In this document: positions 17,901 to 26,820 of the stretch, piece after piece
Numbering within the stretch: position 1 is the first letter of the stretch
How the letters are laid out: each line of letters begins with the position of its first letter
From: Leptospiraceae bacterium
GTDB taxonomy: Bacteria > Spirochaetota > Leptospiria > Leptospirales > Leptospiraceae
Direction of reading: 5' to 3'
NCBI GenBank assembly: GCA_024233835.1
Contig: JACKPC010000003.1
Coordinates: 280,501 to 344,500 of the forward strand
DNA length: 64,000 bases
Notes under the pieces: generated by a model
Seen by the model: only the letters and a program-made list of their open reading frames with translations
The model's database searches: none
What the model was told of the DNA's origin: nothing
Translations under genes and position numbers: made by a program

Positions 17901-18440
17901 TCATATTTTTATTATTTTTTTTGTTTCTTTATCAATCGAAATTCCAAGTAATTCAATAATTCTATTGATATATTTTTTTAATGGATATTCTTCATCGTAG
18001 TAACCTACATGTATAACATTATTCTTAATAAATTCCCTTAAAACATCTAAATCTTCTGTTGTTACATTACAAGTTTTATGCTCTTTTTCTCCTTGTATTT
18101 TAATTTTCAAACAAAGTTTAGGTTTTTCAATATTTGGACTACAATTCTTACAAAATTGAGATTCATCAAGGACAGCTCCTAATGCTTTTAGATGTTTAAC
18201 CTTATTCCTACAAGCTCCTAAATCATAAGTTATATATTCAGCATAATTAGATTTATATACAGTTTTTTCACTGCATATGGGACATATGTAATTCGCTAAA
18301 TCTGGAGGTGGGACCATAGAATAACACATAGCTCCAATAGTATTTAGCTTTGGAACTTCTGCTAAAGCTAATTTTATAAGCTTTTTCTCTATTTCTGATT
18401 TATCAAATATTTTTATATCTCTTTTTGGCATTAACGTCAT
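17901..18440 (-). CDS. Cys-rich partner protein of the radical SAM gene
   Basis: 179 residues, soluble. Paired Cys motifs (YICPICSEK, later CRN, and FCKNCSPN) look like a zinc-ribbon, preceded by GAMCYSMVPPPD and followed by a helical C-terminus. Its TGA overlaps the radical SAM ATG, so the pair were translated together; it may present the substrate or be the substrate of the enzyme. I recognise no family. It is the 5' gene of the first (leftmost) cassette and remains intact although its partner is disrupted. Confidence 0.7.
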   Translation of the reverse strand: MTLMPKRDIKIFDKSEIEKKLIKLALAEVPKLNTIGAMCYSMVPPPDLANYICPICSEKTVYKSNYAEYITYDLGACRNKVKHLKALGAVLDESQFCKNCSPNIEKPKLCLKIKIQGEKEHKTCNVTTEDLDVLREFIKNNVIHVGYYDEEYPLKKYINRIIELLGISIDKETKKIIKI

Positions 18441-18582
18441 TCCCTTAATATATATTATTCTATTTTATAAGTATATCATAATATGCAACAATTTTTGCCC
18501 TATTACTATAAAAATAATGTAAATTCTAATTCTAAATTATATTTAAAGAATTATGATTATAGTTAAGGTTTTGTATTTTGGC

Positions 18583-18836
18583 ACATAACGTTATAGCGTG
18601 TGAGACGTTTTTGCGGTTTTCCAAAGTCCGCTTGCGGACATTGGGAAATTGGCGCAAAAATTGCTCATCCACAAACCATTATTTCTTTTCCACAATAAAA
18701 ACCCAACTGAATCAGAAAGTCAAATGCAATTTTTGTAACAAAGCAAAAATGTGGCGTAGCCCAAGTTTCCGCTTTTTAGCCATCAAACCTGATAACGTTA
18801 AAAAAAGCGGGAACTTGCTCACACGCTTTGTTATGC
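18583..18836 (-). repeat. attC-like recombination site B (254 nt)
   Basis: Ends ACATAAC and GTTATGC; outer arm GCGTGTGAGACG pairs imperfectly with CTCACACGC. The inner part holds further complementary segments (CAAAAATTGC / GCAATTTTTG). It belongs to the cassette on its right (18830-19858). Confidence 0.8.
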
Positions 18837-18860
18837 GAAGGATCAGCACTATTACTAAAA

Positions 18861-19802
18861 TTATTTTGTTCTAAAAAAGTTTGGGTCATCGGTTATAACT
18901 ACTGATTTCAAATTACCTTTTTTGCTCACAGCAAATGAACATGATGAATTTTTCTCAAATATCAAATCATAATTATCATTAGATTGAATTATAGTATTTT
19001 GAAGCATTTTCTTCAGCTCATTTATACTTGAACCTAATTTTATATTCTTAAAGATAACAAAATTAGGATTTTCAGAACCAGAAATTTGAATTAAATAAAG
19101 ATAATTGCTGTAATCAAATCCAGCAGATGCAAGGTATAGAGAGGTATTGAACTTTGAATCAATTATATATCTAAAATATTGCTCCCCTTTAATATTGAAA
19201 GATTCAATTGGTTCACCATACTTTTTTTTTGCAATTTTATTAGCTTCTTTAAATGACATTCCAATATTAAAGTCAATTAGGGATTGTGTAAAACATTTAT
19301 TTCTTTCAATTTTTCTTTCTATTTTATCTGTTATTAAATACGATAGATAAATTCTATCATTTGTTTTATTCAAACAACATCCAATGTAAGTAGTAAAAAT
19401 GGTTATTTCTTGTCCTTTTTTTAATTTTTTAATCATCTCAAAATCATTATTTACAACTTGAATCCAGTATAATTCATCTTGATCAATTATTCCAATTTCA
19501 TGCTTATAGTTTGAAATTCCTTTAAAATTAACGGAAGCTGATTCAAATGTTAAAATCGAATTATATCTTTCTTTCGGTGTTTCCCGAAAAATTCCTGAAT
19601 ATTTGCCAACGAAAACCAGCCTTGGAGTTCTTGCATCTATATAAATATTTACATTATCAGTTAAAGTTCCTTTTGAACCTTCAATTCTTTGAAATCCTTT
19701 AAATGTTGTTAATTGAAATTTTTCAAAAAGTTTATTTAGATCTTGTGAAGGTAGAGAAATCGACAATAGAGCTGTTAATAATATCAACAATTTTACTTTC
19801 AT
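18861..19802 (-). CDS. Hypothetical secreted protein (cassette 2)
   Basis: 313 residues with a typical signal peptide (MKVKLLILLTALLSISLPSQ). The mature region alternates short strands and helices with the repeated phrase F-K-E-A-N-K-I-A-K-K-K-Y-G near residue 190 and a C-terminal FAVSKKGNLKSVVITDDPN. No family is recognised. It is the only gene of its cassette, starting about 50 bp from the cassette's 5' end. Confidence 0.65.
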   Translation of the reverse strand: MKVKLLILLTALLSISLPSQDLNKLFEKFQLTTFKGFQRIEGSKGTLTDNVNIYIDARTPRLVFVGKYSGIFRETPKERYNSILTFESASVNFKGISNYKHEIGIIDQDELYWIQVVNNDFEMIKKLKKGQEITIFTTYIGCCLNKTNDRIYLSYLITDKIERKIERNKCFTQSLIDFNIGMSFKEANKIAKKKYGEPIESFNIKGEQYFRYIIDSKFNTSLYLASAGFDYSNYLYLIQISGSENPNFVIFKNIKLGSSINELKKMLQNTIIQSNDNYDLIFEKNSSCSFAVSKKGNLKSVVITDDPNFFRTK

Positions 19803-19851
19803 GTAAATCTTATTCCTTGTTAAATTTAAAATAACTATTCGCTGATCTTTC

Positions 19852-20135
19852 GCATAACGTTACAGAGTAGCTGACCGTTGCCGGAATGCGAAGGTCTGAG
19901 GAACTCAAGACCGAAGCATGTAGGCAATGTCTCCGAGCCACAACTAACACTAGCAAGGACTGTGACTGAATGCAAGAAAAATTTGTATCAGTCCACAAAT
20001 TTTTCTGTAATGAAGGCACTGGACTTGCAGTAGTAATTCTATTGCACTATATATTTACACTTACACAGTTAAGTCGGCTCGGAGCCAGAAGCCATATCTT
20101 CTCATGGCTTCTGAGCGGCTCACTCTATGTTAGGC
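19852..20135 (-). repeat. attC-like recombination site C (284 nt)
   Basis: Cores GCATAAC and GTTAGGC. Arms AGAGTAGC / GCTCACTCT pair. The site is virtually identical to site E at +2200 bp, differing at 19991. Confidence 0.8.
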
Positions 20136-20154
20136 GGTTGTTCCTCATGCTCAA

Positions 20155-20919
20155 TCAAATAATTTTACTCGCAATAGAAAACAATTTTTTATAGTTATTT
20201 TTTATTGCCTCTTTCGAACGTACTCCCTGAGGTTGATAAATCCACTCAATATTATTCAATTTACTTTCTATAAAATTATTTTCTAAAGTATCGTAGACTT
20301 GCTTACCTACTATTATTATTTTATCTGGTCTTTCTTTTTCAATATAAGGCTTTAGATAATATTTCCAAGATAAATCTAAAACTTCTTTGTAAAAATTTAT
20401 ATTAGGTTTTTCACCATTTCTATACAATGCTATAGGACTCGCATCTAGTAGCCAAACTCCTTTTTCCTTCATTCTATTTAAAAGATTTATTTTATTAGAA
20501 ATTCTTACATCAGCATCTTTTATATAAGTCTTTGCTACATTGACTTTATTTTCTTTGCTTAAGTCATAAAATAATCCATAAAATAGTTTCCAGAATTGGG
20601 GAGTGCCGTTATTACGATCTATTTTTTTCTTTAGGATATGGTTTTCTCCATATCCTAAGCAATAAACAAATTTAGAATAGTTAGTAGGGTAATTTTCATC
20701 GAGATTTAAATTACTTATATTATTTATAGTTGTCTTATATTCTTTTAATTCAGTCCAAACATGCGATTCTGCAAGTAGTAATATTTTTATTTTCTTTGGC
20801 TTCCAGAATTTTCTCAGTAGATAGACATTATAAATTATTTCAGTAGGTTCTACATCAAATTTATAAAGCTTAGATTTAATTCTAATCTCATTTATAAGTT
20901 TTTCAAAATATTTATCCAT
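20155..20919 (-). CDS. UDG-superfamily-like protein, duplicated cassette copy 1
   Basis: 254 residues. ILLLAESHVWTE lies where uracil-DNA glycosylases carry the GQDPYH water-activating motif. LLDASPIALYRNG and PDKIIIVGKQVYDTL are followed by WIYQPQGVRS, placed like the C-terminal HPS motif. I therefore suspect a uracil-DNA-glycosylase-like fold with altered catalytic residues; activity is uncertain. The start at 20919 is preferred over 20931 because GGAG lies six bases upstream. The cassette recurs at 22329-23148 with one amino acid change. Confidence 0.65.
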   Translation of the reverse strand: MDKYFEKLINEIRIKSKLYKFDVEPTEIIYNVYLLRKFWKPKKIKILLLAESHVWTELKEYKTTINNISNLNLDENYPTNYSKFVYCLGYGENHILKKKIDRNNGTPQFWKLFYGLFYDLSKENKVNVAKTYIKDADVRISNKINLLNRMKEKGVWLLDASPIALYRNGEKPNINFYKEVLDLSWKYYLKPYIEKERPDKIIIVGKQVYDTLENNFIESKLNNIEWIYQPQGVRSKEAIKNNYKKLFSIASKII

Positions 20920-20941
20920 ATAAGTCTCCATGAGGAATACT

Positions 20942-21086
20942 GCCTAACGTTCAAGCGTGTGAGACGTTTTTAAGCTGGCGTGAATATTGCGTTAGTTTGC
21001 AAGATTCATGACAGATTAAAAATGTGGCGAAGCCCAAAACCAGCCCATCTGTTCGGGCTGGTTGCAGCTCACACGCTTTGTTGTCG
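20942..21086 (-). repeat. attC-like recombination site D (145 nt)
   Basis: Left core GCCTAAC, right end GTTGTCG (non-consensus but matched by CGACAAC at the far end of its cassette). Arms AAGCGTGTGAG / CTCACACGCTT pair perfectly over 11 bp. Closely related to sites J and B. Confidence 0.82.
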
Positions 21087-21097
21087 GCAGTTGCATT

Positions 21098-22027
21098 TTA
21101 GAGATAATTTATACTAATATTTTTTCTATCTTTAAAAGCTTTAATTTCCGGTTCTTCTGTAAATTCATTTTTTATAACCACCAATATTCCATTTTCCTTG
21201 ATTTGGTCATTGTTTAATATTTTTTCTATTAGTGGAGTCCAATGCTTTACTTCTGAAGAAAACTCTATCTTTATTATTATCCAATTCTTTAAATTTATCA
21301 ATTCTTCGTTTATAAATTTTTCAAATGTTAAATCAATAAATTTTTGTGAAATAGTATCCTTGAATATAATTTCATTCCTACCGCCTACGCTACCGGTGAT
21401 ATAGTTATTTATTTTCAATATTTTGCAAATTACTTCTAAACCTGGAGCACGTTCTAAATTGAAAATTAGAAAATTAATTTTTGCTAGATTTACATTCGAT
21501 AAGTTGTTTCTAACCTGAGGTTCAATTTCATCAATTACACTTTTACTATCCTCAGAAATATCATAAATATTTTTATTTACAGTTTTAGGAATATAATTAA
21601 AAAACCATGGGTCTATAATTGTTATTTTTTCATTTTTTAAAGCTTTAAATAATTCGATGAGAATATCTTCTATAAAATAAGACCTTCCAATCTTAATAAT
21701 ATGGTGATAAATGGGTTCTTCATTAAAAATATAATTACAGCCCTCATCTAAACTACTCGTGACCCAAAAAATTATTGGGTTTTCTATTATTTTTTCTACC
21801 GGAACTAGAAAATCCGCAAAAGGATGATTATTAAACCAACCAGTATTTTTAAAATTTTTATCTAATTCAAAAGTTGGCAAGTTATCATCACTCATCATTA
21901 ACATTGCCAGTCCTCTATTTGTAAAAGAAGATTCACCTTTAACTTTCAAGAATTGAGTTAATGTATCTCCTATTATTTGAGAGTTTTTTAATTTTTCAGT
22001 AATATTATGATATTGGGTTTCATCCAT
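21098..22027 (-). CDS. Hypothetical protein (cassette 4)
   Basis: 309 residues, soluble, no family recognised. It starts at 22027, where GGAGGT precedes the ATG by six bases; a longer open frame to 22219 only reads through the attC site. Features are a central EKITIIDPWFFNYIP strand-turn and ILVVIKNEF near the C-terminus, an alpha/beta arrangement. It is the only gene in its cassette. Confidence 0.65.
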   Translation of the reverse strand: MDETQYHNITEKLKNSQIIGDTLTQFLKVKGESSFTNRGLAMLMMSDDNLPTFELDKNFKNTGWFNNHPFADFLVPVEKIIENPIIFWVTSSLDEGCNYIFNEEPIYHHIIKIGRSYFIEDILIELFKALKNEKITIIDPWFFNYIPKTVNKNIYDISEDSKSVIDEIEPQVRNNLSNVNLAKINFLIFNLERAPGLEVICKILKINNYITGSVGGRNEIIFKDTISQKFIDLTFEKFINEELINLKNWIIIKIEFSSEVKHWTPLIEKILNNDQIKENGILVVIKNEFTEEPEIKAFKDRKNISINYL

Positions 22028-22051
22028 TCTTTTACCTCCAGATGCAATTGC

Positions 22052-22335
22052 CGACAACGTTACAGAGTAGCTGACCGTTGCCGGAATGCGAAGGTCTGAG
22101 GAACTCAAGACCGAAGCATGTAGGCAATGTCTCCGAGCCACAACTAACACTAGCAAGGACTGTGACTGAATGCAAGAAAAATTTGTATCAATCCACAAAT
22201 TTTTCTGTAATGAAGGCACTGGACTTGCAGTAGTAATTCTATTGCACTATATATTTACACTTACACAGTTAAGTCGGCTCGGAGCCAGAAGCCATATCTT
22301 CTCATGGCTTCTGAGCGGCTCACTCTATGTTAGGC
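22052..22335 (-). repeat. attC-like recombination site E (284 nt)
   Basis: Left core CGACAAC, right core GTTAGGC. From its AAC onward it matches site C, as part of the duplicated cassette. Confidence 0.8.
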
Positions 22336-22354
22336 GGTTGTTCCTCATGCTCAA

Positions 22355-23119
22355 TCAAATAATTTTACTCGCAATAGAAAACAATTTTTTATAGTTATTT
22401 TTTATTGCCTCTTTCGAACGTACTCCCTGAGGTTGATAAATCCACTCAATATTATTCAATTTACTTTCTATAAAATTATTTTCTAAAGTATCGTAGACTT
22501 GCTTACCTACTATTATTATTTTATCTGGTCTTTCTTTTTCAATATAAGGCTTTAGATAATATTTCCAAGATAAATCTAAAACTTCTTTGTAAAAATTTAT
22601 ATTAGGTTTTTCACCATTTCTATACAATGCTATAGGACTCGCATCTAGTAGCCAAACTCCTTTTTCCTTCATTCTATTTAAAAGATTTATTTTATTAGAA
22701 ATTCTTACATCAGCATCTTTTATATAAGTCTTTGCTACATTGACTTTATTTTCTTTGCTTAAGTCATAAAATAATCCATAAAATAGTTTCCAGAATTGGG
22801 GAGTGCCGTTATTACGATCTATTTTTTTCTTTAGGATATGGTTTTCTCCATATCCTAAGCAATAAACAAATTTAGAATAGTTAGTAGGGTAATTTTCATC
22901 GAGATTTAAATTACTTATATTATTTATAGTTGTCTTATATTCTTTTAATTCAGTCCAAACATGCGATTCTGCAAGTAGTAATATTTTTATTTTCTTTGGC
23001 TTCCAGAATTTTCTCAGTAGATAGACATTATAAATTATTTCAGTAGGTTCTACATCAAATTTATAAAGCTTAGATTTAATTCTAATCTCATTTATAAGTT
23101 TTTTAAAATATTTATCCAT
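22355..23119 (-). CDS. UDG-superfamily-like protein, duplicated cassette copy 2
   Basis: 254 residues, identical to the 20155-20919 product except for one Glu-to-Lys change near the N-terminus (T at 23104 versus C at 20904). The same altered UDG-like motifs are present. It starts at 23119 with GGAG upstream. The near identity implies recent duplication of the cassette by excision and reinsertion or by replicative misalignment. Confidence 0.68.
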   Translation of the reverse strand: MDKYFKKLINEIRIKSKLYKFDVEPTEIIYNVYLLRKFWKPKKIKILLLAESHVWTELKEYKTTINNISNLNLDENYPTNYSKFVYCLGYGENHILKKKIDRNNGTPQFWKLFYGLFYDLSKENKVNVAKTYIKDADVRISNKINLLNRMKEKGVWLLDASPIALYRNGEKPNINFYKEVLDLSWKYYLKPYIEKERPDKIIIVGKQVYDTLENNFIESKLNNIEWIYQPQGVRSKEAIKNNYKKLFSIASKII

Positions 23120-23141
23120 ATAAGTCTCCATGAGGAATACT

Positions 23142-23427
23142 GCCTAACGTTAAGAGTATCCGACGTGACTTTGAAACTCGAAAGTGCGGTAGCACCTTTT
23201 GAGTTTCAAAGTCATGTCTCCGAGCCAACCGTATGACTAGCAAGTCCTGTGACTGAACGGATGGCGCGCAAACTTGATCTTTTCTGCAAGTTTCGTGACA
23301 GTAGTGAAGGCACAAGACTTGCGTTAGCTTTCCAAATAAACTAATAAATTTCAATTAAACAACCAGCTGGCTCGGAGCAAGGAGCCACATCCTCTCGTGG
23401 CTTCGCAGTGGCTACTCTTTGTTAGGC
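23142..23427 (-). repeat. attC-like recombination site F (286 nt)
   Basis: Cores GCCTAAC and GTTAGGC. Outer arms AAGAGTA / TACTCTT pair. An internal hairpin pairs GACTTTGAAACTC with GAGTTTCAAAGTC. Confidence 0.8.
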
Positions 23428-24127
23428 GAAGAAACTCATTCTCTATCATCCAGTTTACCTTACCTAGTATGTAATCAAAACATTACTAGGATCTATATAG
23501 TGGACTATTCCACCATACCCGTATTTATAATTCTTATATATATAGCACTCTAATAAATCTTTGTAAGTTTTCGAGAAACAAAAAAATTCATTCGATAATT
23601 CAATTTCTTCCCACTCGCCATCTCTATTTACAGGTTTAGGTTCTTTACTTTTTAGTTTTCCAAAAAATGGTTTGTAAGAAATAGCAGTTAAAGGATCACA
23701 ATTCCAATAGTCCCCTGGCACAAAATTATTTTTACTAATGTAATACTCTTTATTACTACCAGATAAGCGAACCTTTAAGATTCCTGAATAATTTCCATAT
23801 CTTTGATGCTCTAATTGCTGCTCAATTACTGTAACTTCTGTTTTATTTGGAATACTTATCGGTGTTTCTTTCCAAATGTTCGGTCCTGCCTGAACCAATG
23901 TTGCTACTTTACTTTCTTTAGGAGGTTTCTTATTATATAAACTATCTGTTTTTATTTCAACAACATAACCAGAGCGATTAATAAAAACTGGTTCATTCCT
24001 GCCCTCCTGTTGAATTTTTTGAAAATTGCATTTCTTTACTTCTTGAGTTTCGGGAACCGTTGTAGTTTCTTGAACGTAAGTGTTTCATAAACCCACCCCC
24101 GGTTGCACCGTGCCCCGGAGGTAGAAT

Positions 24128-25762
24128 TTAAGTTGTAGCTGCTGAGTCTTCTTTTTGTTTTTTTGCGATAGCCTGCGGAGTCAAATCTTTCGGATCGAAA
24201 TTGGGATTTCTCACTATCTCATCAAAAACGGTTTTAAGATATTGATAAGGATCCAGACCGCATAGTTTTGCATTTTCAATCAGAGTATAATAAATTGCAC
24301 TTGCCCTTGCACCACTGGGAGAATAGGAAAATTGCCAATTCTTTCTTCCCAGTGCAAATGGACGAATGGCATTTTCTACCAGATTTGTGTCCGGTGTAAT
24401 ATCTCCATTATATATAAATATTATTAATTTATCATAATGAGATATAAAATATCTCATTGCTTTATATAGATCACCTGAAGGTTCCATAACCGAGAGTTCG
24501 CTCGCAATGAAAACTTTCATTCGTTCCATTATCGGAAGACTATGTCTTTGCCGTCGCTTTTCGAGTTTATCTTTATTATGGTGTATTTTTAATTGATAAT
24601 AAGATTCTTCTAATCTATATAGTCTGTTATATTCCTCTAAAACATGATTTACAGACTTATTATTTTTAATCGATTTATAAATATCAGTAAACTTCCTTCT
24701 TGCGTGAACATTACAACCGGCATGTTCATCTTCAGAAACAATAGAAGATAAATGTGCATTATAGGTTCCGAGACCATCCGTTTGAATGATTCCCTTGTAG
24801 CCAAATAGAAAGTCTTTTAGGAATTTTGCACTTCTCGATTGGTCATAGTGAAAATATACTGCACTCTCAATCTCTCCTACCAGACCGCTGCGAAAACACC
24901 ACATCCAGGATAAATTGGTTCCTTTCCTGCCCGGCTCATTGATTACCTGTAAGCGAGTTTCATCTATTTGAACAGCATGAGCGAATTGTACTTGTTGTAA
25001 AATTTGATTTGCTATAGACTCAAGCTTTTCTGAAACAGTTATAAAATTCCTCGCTATGGTAGCTCTTGAAATGGTGACACCTGAGCGCTTTAATATATTA
25101 GATATTCTGTTTATAGGAAGATGGTCGCAATACTTTTGTGTTATCATATATGCCAGACTATCACGATGCAGAATCGCTTTAGGGATTAGCTGGAGAAGCG
25201 GAGGTTTTGATTTTACACCGGGACGATTTTCATCACCGCTACCTTCGCATTTCTTACAAACATATTGAGGCCGAATCGTCTTCACAACAACAAACTGAGC
25301 CGGGATGATTTTTAGCTTTTCAAGAACTTCCGGATTCGGTAAAGGTGTCAGCACACAACCACATCCGCATGTCTTTTCGTGCTCTTCAAGGTCAAGAATC
25401 ACTTCTTCTCTCGGTAAGTTCGGATCTAATCCGTCTCGCTTTCCACGCTTTTTCTTCTTTTTTCTATGCTCTTTTACTAAAATAGTTTTCTCTTCATCAA
25501 CTATTTGTTCTGCTTCGTTGAAGAGTAGTGCCTGTTTTTGTTCGTCAGGTGTCCACTTCTCTGATTTTTTATTATACAACTGGTTTCTGTAATACTCTAT
25601 TTTCTCATCTTTCAATTTGTTTAAAGATTCAAGAGATTTGATAATCCTGGAAAATTCCTGAAGCTTTTCATATTGCTTCTGAATTAGCTTATGCAGTTCT
25701 TGAGTATCTGTTGAAAGTTCGGTAGGTTTCATGAATATTACAGATGATATGTTTATTCCCAC
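24128..25762 (-). CDS. tnpC: IS66 transposase TnpC, copy 2
   Basis: Up to 544 residues, differing from copy 1 at scattered positions (for example QVQFAHAVQIDETRLQVIN versus QLIQFAHAIQIDETRLQVVS). The DDE residues and the Cys motif CGCGC...CKKCEG are retained. It opens with GTG; an ATG lies ten codons in. Probably functional. Confidence 0.92.
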   Translation of the reverse strand: MGINISSVIFMKPTELSTDTQELHKLIQKQYEKLQEFSRIIKSLESLNKLKDEKIEYYRNQLYNKKSEKWTPDEQKQALLFNEAEQIVDEEKTILVKEHRKKKKKRGKRDGLDPNLPREEVILDLEEHEKTCGCGCVLTPLPNPEVLEKLKIIPAQFVVVKTIRPQYVCKKCEGSGDENRPGVKSKPPLLQLIPKAILHRDSLAYMITQKYCDHLPINRISNILKRSGVTISRATIARNFITVSEKLESIANQILQQVQFAHAVQIDETRLQVINEPGRKGTNLSWMWCFRSGLVGEIESAVYFHYDQSRSAKFLKDFLFGYKGIIQTDGLGTYNAHLSSIVSEDEHAGCNVHARRKFTDIYKSIKNNKSVNHVLEEYNRLYRLEESYYQLKIHHNKDKLEKRRQRHSLPIMERMKVFIASELSVMEPSGDLYKAMRYFISHYDKLIIFIYNGDITPDTNLVENAIRPFALGRKNWQFSYSPSGARASAIYYTLIENAKLCGLDPYQYLKTVFDEIVRNPNFDPKDLTPQAIAKKQKEDSAATT

Positions 25763-25784
25763 ATACCATCTGTAAAGAATTATT

Positions 25785-26126
25785 TTATACTTTTAGATAT
25801 TTTTCTTCTTGATGCTCCTTGAAAAAATCTATTCCTTTGAGTAGCCAGAGCAAGCGTTGATTTGAAATCTCTTTTACTTCCTCATCCGTATTGACCCAGG
25901 GAAACTTTTGTTTGGACAGTTTCTTCTGCCAGAGGCAAAACCCATTCTTATCCCAATACAAGACTTTCAACATATTTTTGCGTTTATTGCAGAATATAAA
26001 CAGACTCTTATCAAAGGGTGATAAGTTCATTTCTGTCTGAACCAACTGAGTAAGTGTGTTAATTGATTTTCTCATATCCGTTACTCCCGGACGTATATAA
26101 ACACGACGCCTCATGAGAAATCCCAA
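25785..26126 (-). CDS. tnpB: IS66 accessory protein TnpB, copy 2
   Basis: 113 residues, nearly identical to the first copy (Tyr for Phe in RRRVYIRPG, Gln for Lys near the C-terminus). Overlaps tnpA by 16 bp. Confidence 0.9.
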   Translation of the reverse strand: MGFLMRRRVYIRPGVTDMRKSINTLTQLVQTEMNLSPFDKSLFIFCNKRKNMLKVLYWDKNGFCLWQKKLSKQKFPWVNTDEEVKEISNQRLLWLLKGIDFFKEHQEEKYLKV

Positions 26127-26419
26127 AACATAATTTGGAATCTTAGATTTATCTTACATTCTATCATTCCTTTCTGATTGACACTGATACTCAATAGCGG
26201 GCTTTGTTCCGAGTTCTCTTCCTTTTGTTCATAATCCAAAAACCCGAGCTCTTCGAAGGGGTATTCTTTTAGACTTGTCTCAGGAGGTTTTGTAGACTTC
26301 TTCAGATTGTATCTGAAGGACGAATAGGATAGGCTATGTTCTTTACAATAGGCCATGCAGCTCTTGCCGCTTGCCTGCCAGTTCTCGATATGTTCTTCCC
26401 AGTTTTGTATTGCTTTCAT
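26111..26419 (-). CDS. tnpA: IS66 accessory protein TnpA, copy 2
   Basis: 102 residues. The start is set at 26419 to match the first copy (MKAIQNWEEHIENW); an ATG two codons upstream exists. Central region diverged (PPETSLKEYPFEELG versus PVKVSPKEYPFEDLG). Confidence 0.88.
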   Translation of the reverse strand: MKAIQNWEEHIENWQASGKSCMAYCKEHSLSYSSFRYNLKKSTKPPETSLKEYPFEELGFLDYEQKEENSEQSPLLSISVNQKGMIECKINLRFQIMFWDFS

Positions 26420-26644
26420 GGACAAGGTATACCACAGTTCCCGGGATTTGGGAAGGTGGGTTCATGATACGCTTACTCTTGAACACTATCTTTAACAGTA
26501 TCATTTTTTGTATTTTGGCTGCTATCGCAATAATTAAAGCAAAAGCAAAAAATTAGAACCATTTTTAAATCTATACTTTCAAAAAATCTTTGCATTGTTT
26601 TTATCCTGTCCTTTATAAATTAAAAAGTGTGAATGAGTTTTTTC

Positions 26645-26790
26645 GCCTAACGTTCAAGGGTAGCTGACGTTTCAAAGCTGGCGTGAACTTTGCTCCGTTT
26701 GCAAAGTTCATGACAGATTTGAAATGTGGCGTAAGCCCAAGGCACTGAAATCTTCTCTCAGTGCCGCAGCAGCTCACCCTATTGTTAGGC
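26645..26790 (-). repeat. attC-like recombination site G (146 nt)
   Basis: Cores GCCTAAC / GTTAGGC. Arms AGGGTAGCTGA / CAGCTCACCCT pair imperfectly. The middle, with GTTCATGACAGATTTGAAAT then GTGGCGTAAGCCCAAG, is shared with sites D and J. Confidence 0.82.
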
Positions 26791-26820
26791 GAAGAAAGTG
26801 GGCTTCAGTCGAATGAATTA

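Larger units (their letters stand above)
14427..17904 (-). pseudogene. Radical SAM/SPASM protein gene split by IS66
   Basis: The N-terminal part (17904 to 17737) carries the 4Fe-4S motif CNHICLFC (CxxxCxxC). The C-terminal part (15334 to 14427) has AFSGGE and a SPASM-like Cys cluster (CNNCEYIYDCDGGC). The IS66 element 15335-17736 plus one 8-bp TTTTTTCC target copy separate them. Deleting 2410 bp joins NDWKK to YLELLIKKG in frame and restores a 355-residue enzyme. Family members modify peptides or small molecules using S-adenosylmethionine. The start overlaps the upstream gene's stop by four bases, so both formed an operon within this cassette. As it stands the gene is disrupted. Confidence 0.88.
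24076..26476 (-). mobile_element. IS66-family insertion sequence, copy 2
   Basis: 2401 bp. The left end begins GTAAGTGTTTCAT and the right end is the complement of GTAAGCGTATCAT. The 8-bp target duplication TCTTGAAC lies at 24068-24075 and 26477-26484. It is a close but not identical sister of copy 1, with three open frames. Confidence 0.93.
23464..26595 (-). pseudogene. Lipoprotein gene split by IS66
   Basis: The N-terminal part (26595 to 26477) encodes a signal peptide with lipobox FNYC (MVLIFCFCFNYC; ATG at 26595 or 26562). The C-terminal part runs from 24075 to 23464. Removing IS66 24076-26476 and one TCTTGAAC target copy leaves 723 bp, a continuous 240-residue frame through DTVKDSVQETTTVPETQE. 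The mature domain has beta-rich NYSGILKVRLSG and no family I can name. The gene is at present disrupted. Confidence 0.85.

Noticed and set aside
22028..22219. N-terminal extension of the cassette 4 gene into site E
   Set aside because: The extension only reads through attC palindrome sequence also present at 19810-20019; GGAGGT before ATG 22027 marks the real start.
19970..22394. Two near-identical 74-codon plus-strand ORFs (19970-20194 and 22170-22394)
   Set aside because: They lie in the duplicated attC sites and overlap the ends of the cassette genes; their similarity comes from the duplicated DNA, and no ribosome binding site precedes them.
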